Position numbers and translations under genes: made by a program. From contig NZ_JAEHJZ010000008.1 in the NCBI RefSeq assembly GCF_016469035.1, positions 54,201 through 118,200 on the forward strand: 64,000 nucleotides of DNA. The letters run 5' to 3'. How positions within the stretch are numbered: position 1 is the first letter of the stretch; every line of letters begins with the position of its first letter. The notes under the pieces were generated by a model. The model had not been told where the DNA came from. It saw only the letters and a program-made list of their open reading frames with translations, and ran no database searches. The stretch comes from Gelidibacter salicanalis (GTDB taxonomy: Bacteria > Bacteroidota > Bacteroidia > Flavobacteriales > Flavobacteriaceae). This document shows positions 62,328 to 64,000 of this stretch, one piece after another.

Positions 62328-62341
62328 ATTGACATGTCAAT
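62328..62341. promoter_or_regulatory. 14-bp palindrome ATTGACATGTCAAT
   Basis: A perfect palindrome 69 bases before the FG-GAP gene. Its centre ACATGT is shared with the TTTACATGTAAA palindrome before the anhydrogalactose operon (44904-44915). It could be a regulator site. Confidence 0.35.
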
Positions 62342-62410
62342 TTTTTGTACGGCGTAAAATCTGGGCTTCGATTAGAAAATTGCTAATTTGCATAGTATAA
62401 ATGCAGTGTA

Positions 62411-64000
62411 ATGAAAAAAGTTTTACTTACGATTCTGTTGTCATCAATTTTTAGGGTAAATGCCCAAACTTCAAACCCTTTACATAAAGAAAAAGAAGAG
62501 GTGTTTAATGCCATTTTAGTGGATCCATCACAGCCTATAATAATAAATCACAAAATAAACGGGAGTTTGACAAAAAAGCTTGTTTTAAACGTTAATAATC
62601 CTGGATTGTACGCCGGTTTAAGTGTGTTTGCTGACAATGAGCTTATAATGGACGACTTCAATATTCCGAAAAAGGGAGATCAAACGATATCCGGTATTGT
62701 CAGCTTTCGTAAAAAAGGATCTGTTGAAATCCGTTTACAATCATTCGATGAGACATTAACCATAAATAGCTTCCATTTTGAAGACATCATAGGATTTAAG
62801 TTGCCAAGTTTTCAAGATATATCTGTTAAGGCGGGGTTAGATAAAGTCAGTTCCCTAAAATATGGAGGACCTTCAGTTGCCGACTTAAACAATGATGGAT
62901 ATTATGATTTTATAGTCAACAACCACAATCAAGAAACAAGTAAGCTTTATTGGAATAATGGTGATGGAACTGTAACCAAGCACGATAAAAACCTTTCAAG
63001 ATGGTTTAAGCATGATTTGCACGGTACAGCTCTTGGCGATTATGACAATGATGGAGATCTTGATCTTGTATTAACACAGGGAGGTAGTTATGGTGAAAAT
63101 CCTTCAAAGGTTAATTTATATCATAATAATAAAAATAAATTAATACTGTTTACGGGTGATGTGGAAATTGATAGAGGAGGCAGAGGTCGTGGTGCTAGAT
63201 GGATAGATATGGATTTGGATGGGGATCTTGATTTGTTGCTCGTTAACGAATCTAGTCTTAAGTATGACAAGCCTCAACATTTTTTTTATGAAAATAATGG
63301 TGACGGGACTTTTGTATATAAATCTGTAAAAGAAATACAAGATGTGGAAGAGTCTCGAGTTCTGGTTACAGACTTTAATAATGATAACATTGATGACCTG
63401 ATTTTTTATAGTCCACTAACATTATGGAAAGGAAATGGGGATTTCACTTATACAGATGTAACTGAACTTATTCCCGATCACATCCGTTCATTAAACCGAG
63501 TTATGGCAATAACAGATATTGACATTGATAATGATGGCGATTTGGACCTCTATTTAGCTCGAGGACTAGTTTTTGAGCGCGGGGTAGGAGAGACGCCCTC
63601 ACTTGATTTTAATCCGATTACATCTGAATTATCAATAAAAACGAGAGGTTATAAAGGATCAGATGCATTTGATTTTACATTGGATGGCAACATAAGGTTG
63701 CATAAATATTACTACCTCGCACAGGGTTCTTTAGTTGGAAAAACCTATCCAATATTTTTTGGGAAAAATAAAATAGAAAAGAATGTAGATTCAGGCGAAG
63801 AATTGGAAGTTACACTTGAAATGGCTCAAGGTTGGCCAGATGATATTTCGGAAAAAGGATTCTATTTAGGTCATATAGGAAACTCACAATGGAAAGCTAT
63901 TTTAGTAAGAGACGATAATATCTTTTGGCAATATAGATTCAGTCTTTCTGGTGTAACAAGTGTTACTCCAGATTTTATTCCGCAGAACAGAAATAATGCT
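62411..64000 (+). CDS. FG-GAP/VCBS-repeat secreted protein (3' end outside window)
   Basis: Open from ATG at 62411 through the last base (530 codons), so it is truncated by the window. A signal peptide covers residues 1-19 (ending VNA). Calcium-binding-type FG-GAP repeats recur: DLNNDGYYDFIV, DYDNDGDLDLVL, DMDLDGDLDLLL, DFNNDNIDDLIF and DIDNDGDLDLYL. Such repeats form beta-propellers in surface proteins that bind ligands or glycans. The location beside agarases suggests a surface glycan-handling role, but no catalytic domain is visible so far. It is divergent from the GH16 agarase. Confidence 0.8.
   Translation, partial: MKKVLLTILLSSIFRVNAQTSNPLHKEKEEVFNAILVDPSQPIIINHKINGSLTKKLVLNVNNPGLYAGLSVFADNELIMDDFNIPKKGDQTISGIVSFRKKGSVEIRLQSFDETLTINSFHFEDIIGFKLPSFQDISVKAGLDKVSSLKYGGPSVADLNNDGYYDFIVNNHNQETSKLYWNNGDGTVTKHDKNLSRWFKHDLHGTALGDYDNDGDLDLVLTQGGSYGENPSKVNLYHNNKNKLILFTGDVEIDRGGRGRGARWIDMDLDGDLDLLLVNESSLKYDKPQHFFYENNGDGTFVYKSVKEIQDVEESRVLVTDFNNDNIDDLIFYSPLTLWKGNGDFTYTDVTELIPDHIRSLNRVMAITDIDIDNDGDLDLYLARGLVFERGVGETPSLDFNPITSELSIKTRGYKGSDAFDFTLDGNIRLHKYYYLAQGSLVGKTYPIFFGKNKIEKNVDSGEELEVTLEMAQGWPDDISEKGFYLGHIGNSQWKAILVRDDNIFWQYRFSLSGVTSVTPDFIPQNRNNA

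Overview
The window looks like a chromosomal segment of a marine Flavobacteriaceae (Bacteroidota). Evidence is the low GC, TAnnTTTG-type -7 promoter elements, a type IX secretion (T9SS) sorting domain, SusC/SusD proteins, DUF4271 and DUF4296 genes, and an Ala/Glu-rich tail on ribosomal protein S16. I do not name a genus.

Bases 1-28,000 are core genome: hemD, DUF4271, a polyprenol-phosphate mannosyltransferase, dihydroorotase, tyrS, a lone LuxE-type protein, a PhoB/PhoR-like two-component pair, a GT28-like glycosyltransferase, trmB, a LysE exporter and an alkyltransferase-like protein. These are followed by an Fe-S/redox group (mrp, NifU domain, ferredoxin-NADP reductase, ferredoxin), glutaryl-CoA dehydrogenase, trmN6-rimM-rpsP, an exonuclease-polymerase fusion dnaE, trxA, a clpP paralogue and a DUF58 protein. 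Small repeats are scattered here. They include an 18-bp palindrome inside mrp and two copies of a putative structured RNA.

At 28,044 a tRNA-Asp is followed by a tyrosine recombinase, and everything from there to the window end reads as an accessory island for red-algal galactans (agar, possibly porphyran). One leftward operon encodes a cytochrome P450, a 2Fe-2S ferredoxin, a ferredoxin reductase, a Zn alcohol dehydrogenase and an esterase. It matches the known oxidative demethylation of 6-O-methyl-D-galactose. A divergent AraC regulator, a SusC/SusD/PKD-lipoprotein uptake operon and a TPR-LuxR membrane regulator follow. A long rightward block then encodes the complete 3,6-anhydro-L-galactose route: Zn dehydrogenase, SDR, aldehyde dehydrogenase, cycloisomerase, GH117, KDG kinase and KDPG aldolase. 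The same block carries a sugar MFS transporter and GH50, GH16 and GH2 enzymes. A leftward GH16 beta-agarase and a truncated FG-GAP protein close the window.

The genes combine into a plausible scheme. Surface GH16 and GH50 agarases cut the polymer and SusCD imports oligomers. GH117 and GH2, which lack signal peptides, probably finish hydrolysis inside the cell. The P450 set removes methyl groups, and anhydrogalactose flows to pyruvate and glyceraldehyde-3-phosphate. The most useful new observation is a 14-bp identical motif (AGTTTTTGTCAAGT) in the same orientation upstream of susC, the anhydrogalactose operon and the GH16 agarase. In all three it sits 30-31 bases from a -7-like element, so it is a strong candidate operator for the locus. 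A broken LacI gene inside the catabolic block suggests that regulation has been rewired. Two degenerate tRNA-Leu-like relics bracket the P450/SusCD half and hint at modular assembly.
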